Shown piece by piece: positions 14,986 to 16,034 of a stretch of 16,034 nt of DNA (position 1 is its first letter; each line of letters begins with the position of its first letter). The notes under the pieces are model-generated. The model ran no database searches, was not told the DNA's origin, and saw only the letters and a program-made list of their open reading frames with translations. Made by a program: the position numbers and the translations under genes. The stretch comes from Christensenella sp. UBA7862 (GTDB lineage Bacteria; Bacillota; Clostridia; Christensenellales; UBA1242), in contig DLSM01000011.1 of assembly GCA_002500135.1 (NCBI GenBank), forward strand, positions 40,744-56,777, given 5' to 3'.

Positions 14986-15270
14986 AAATGACTCACTTTG
15001 TTCGTAATGATATTGCCCCGAGGGATATTCTTTTCCTAAAGAAAGATATATTGCTCACCTTGTAACCATAATATTTGCCGTAAGGCAAATTATCATGTTG
15101 CGAAGCAACTATCATGTTTTTAAATTGTGTTCAGTTGTGAACCAATTTAAAAATTATCATTCAAATTTGCTGTTTGTGTCACTGCGTGACATGATAACGC
15201 CAATGCAAGATTGGCGAATGATAGCACTTCGCGTTGCTTTGTGCATGATAATCAAATTTTGCAAATTTGA
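14986..15270. repeat. Array of about ten short hairpins joined by ATGATA/TATCAT linkers
   Basis: Seven clear stem-loops follow one another. They are ATTTGCC/GGCAAAT (15073-15090), GTTGC/GCAAC (15097-15109), TTTTTAAATTG-GTTC/GAAC-CAATTTAAAAA (15117-15153), TGTCAC/GTGACA (15177-15191), CGCCAAT/ATTGGCG (15198-15216), GCAC/GTGC (15224-15244) and TCAAATTT/AAATTTGA (15252-15270). They are separated by TATCAT at 15091, 15110 and 15155, then by ATGATA at 15191, 15218 and 15245, so the linkers switch strand near 15160-15190. Weaker hairpins with ATGATATT or ATATT linkers extend left to about 14990. Loops are short and stem sequences all differ. This resembles a mosaic intergenic palindromic repeat, not a gene. 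Its function and mobility are unknown. Confidence 0.8.
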
Positions 15271-15273
15271 CAT

Positions 15274-15307
15274 AAAAAATCTCAGCCATAAATTGACTGA
15301 GATTTTT
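15274..15307 (-). terminator. Intrinsic terminator of tRNA-Trp
   Basis: ATCTCAG (15279-15285) pairs with CTGAGAT (15297-15303). An A-run at 15274-15279 reads as the T-tract on the minus strand. It lies directly after the encoded CCA end of the tRNA. T bases on the other side could also stop plus-strand transcription from the hairpin array. Confidence 0.85.
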
Positions 15308-15381
15308 TGGCAGGGGAAGAGGGATTCGAACCCCCATCGACGGTTTTGGAGACCGCAGCTCTACCATTGAACTATTCCCCT
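15308..15381 (-). tRNA. trnW: tRNA-Trp (anticodon CCA)
   Basis: On the minus strand the 74-nt gene folds as a full cloverleaf. The acceptor stem is AGGGGAA/TTCCCCT with discriminator G and an encoded CCA end. The D arm contains TTCAATGGTAGAGC, the anticodon stem GCGGT/ACCGT encloses loop CTCCAAA, and the T arm contains GGTTCGAATCC. The anticodon CCA (complement of 15347-15349) reads UGG. TGA serves as stop elsewhere in the window, consistent with standard decoding. It has its own promoter and terminator and no neighbouring tRNA. Confidence 0.98.
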
Positions 15382-15399
15382 AAAATTATTTACATGTAG

Positions 15400-15428
15400 A
15401 TTATATCCACAATGGCATAAAATGTCAA
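15400..15428 (-). promoter_or_regulatory. Perfect consensus sigma-A promoter of tRNA-Trp
   Basis: On the minus strand TTGACA (complement of 15423-15428), 17 nt and TATAAT (complement of 15400-15405) match the consensus exactly. Transcription would start near 15393, about 12 nt before the mature tRNA 5' end. Confidence 0.92.
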
Positions 15429-15495
15429 TAAATTATGTAAAGTTTTTCAGATTATTTTTTAATTGAGAGTTTTCCAACTTTTTTACCCAAAAAAC

Positions 15496-15524
15496 TTGAC
15501 AAGTGGGAAAATATATTCTAAACT
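15496..15524 (+). promoter_or_regulatory. Sigma-A promoter of the InlB-repeat surface protein
   Basis: TTGACA (15496-15501), 17 nt, TAAACT (15519-15524). Transcription would start near 15531, giving a 120-nt leader that contains the two hairpins described separately. Confidence 0.7.
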
Positions 15525-15551
15525 TTTTGTGTAAAATACTTTCAGTGGGTT

Positions 15552-15607
15552 GCCCCTTGTAAGGGGAGGCACACACAACAAACACACTGCCTCACAGACA
15601 ATGGGGA
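15552..15607 (+). other. Structured 5' leader of the surface-protein mRNA
   Basis: CCCCTT/AAGGGG (15553-15566) forms a tight hairpin. GAGGCA (15566-15571) can pair with TGCCTC (15588-15593) around a 16-nt loop made only of A and C. The two stems share base 15566, and GGGGAGC (about 15603-15608) could compete for GCCCC (15552-15556). Alternative folds are therefore possible. There is no T-tract directly after, so it is not a classical terminator. It matches no riboswitch class that I recognise. Confidence 0.5.
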
Positions 15608-15652
15608 GCCTTCAATAAAAGATTAAAAATAAATAAAAGGGAACGAGTGAAA

Positions 15653-16034
15653 ATGAGAGGAAGATTTTGGGACAAAATGAGAGTTGGCATGCTGTGTGTA
15701 AATTACACACTCGTCATGGCTCTTTTGTCCATTATCATCTTCGGAGCAACCCAACAAAGACTGTCTGGACAGGTGTCTGTAAGGTATTCTAGGCCCTCTT
15801 ACACCGTCACTTTTGACCCGGCAGGGGGGGGGGGTATCTCCCAGCCAAATAACGGCTAAATTGGGCGAAAAATACGGCAATTTGCCCATTCCAACTCGTT
15901 CGGGTTATGTGTTTGTTGGGTGGCAAGATGAGGACGGAAATATAGTTACTTCTTCCAGCCAATTTACGCATGTTGGCGGAACAACTCTTACTGCAAAATG
16001 GTCACCAATTTTGACAGTTTATCAAGAAAATAAT
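15653..16034 (+). CDS. 5' part of an InlB-repeat surface protein, off-frame at an 11-G tract
   Basis: The ATG at 15653 is preferred over the in-frame GTG at 15647 because AAAGGGA (about 15637-15643) is then about 9 nt away rather than 3-4. The N-terminus MRGRFWDKMRVGMLCVNYTL leads into a hydrophobic helix (about residues 13-31), a signal peptide or anchor, then SYTVTFDPAGG, the opening of an InlB B-repeat. As written, the frame stops at TAA 15857-15859, after SQPNNG. Beyond the G tract the other frame is open to the window end and completes the repeat: VSPSQITAKLGEKYGNLPIP, then SGYVFVGWQDEDGN and TLTAKWSP. One G fewer, or two more, joins the two parts. The gene runs out of the window and is a likely paralogue of the protein ending at 1095. 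The ligand is unknown. Confidence 0.85.
15824..15834 (+). repeat. Poly-G tract of 11, candidate phase-variation switch
   Basis: Eleven consecutive G lie inside the first InlB repeat, between codons for DPA and VSP. The frame before and the frame after differ by one base. A tract of 10 gives AGGGVSP and 13 gives AGGGGVSP, both in frame. Such a tract is very unlikely by chance in AT-rich DNA and is prone to slippage in replication and in sequencing. Confidence 0.85.

Noticed and set aside
15073..15270. CRISPR array
   Set aside because: There is no constant repeat of fixed length; only 6-8 base linkers recur and the stems are short self-complementary units of varying size. No cas genes are nearby.
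15095..15370. Possible 91-aa gene across the hairpin array and tRNA-Trp
   Set aside because: It reads through seven stem-loops, a terminator and a tRNA antisense, with no ribosome site.
15647..15649. GTG as the start of the poly-G surface protein
   Set aside because: It lies only 3-4 nt after AAAGGGA; ATG 15653 has better spacing. It cannot be fully excluded and would add two residues.
15623..15889. 88-aa minus-strand frame over the poly-G region
   Set aside because: It is antisense to the conserved InlB-repeat frame, lacks a ribosome site, and its proline run simply reflects the G tract.

Overview
The window looks like part of a chromosome from an AT-rich, endospore-forming Firmicute of the Clostridia type. 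The evidence is spoVAC-spoVAD-spoVAE, a yunB homologue, a T-box leader on pheST, RNase Y and strong AAGGAG ribosome binding sites. TGA is used as a stop (pheS, iscS) and the tRNA-Trp has a CCA anticodon, so the standard code applies. No closer taxonomic placement is claimed. I see no insertion sequence, prophage, CRISPR array or rRNA.

Layout: 1-1095 is the 3' end of a large secreted/surface protein with an InlB-type (Listeria-Bacteroides) repeat and two tandem beta-sandwich-like domains. It faces a reverse-strand, Cys-rich and Asn-rich lipoprotein gene (1153-2922) across a bidirectional terminator. Next is a sporulation block on the plus strand: spoVAC, spoVAD and spoVAE (dipicolinic acid channel), then yunB behind a palindrome-rich promoter. 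A 330-nt T-box leader controls pheS-pheT. Right after pheT, a perfect consensus sigma-A promoter whose +1 falls on the start codon drives iscS/nifS-thiI (sulfur delivery for tRNA 4-thiouridine). Then come rny (RNase Y) and an M19 dipeptidase gene, each with its own promoter; thiI and rny end in clear terminators.

The last 1.2 kb holds an array of about ten small hairpins joined by ATGATA/TATCAT linkers, a reverse-strand tRNA-Trp with its own promoter and terminator, and the start of a second InlB-repeat surface protein. That protein is put out of frame by a run of 11 G inside its first repeat; a run of 10 (or 13) restores the frame. This is either a phase-variable contingency locus or a homopolymer error, and it is the most testable unusual feature of the window. 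The hairpin array is the other structure that ordinary annotation would miss.

The genes form four working sets: spore DPA transport and sporulation (spoVA, yunB), Phe-tRNA charging with feedback by uncharged tRNA (T-box, pheST), tRNA thiolation (iscS, thiI) and envelope/surface proteins (both ends plus the lipoprotein). rny and the dipeptidase stand alone.
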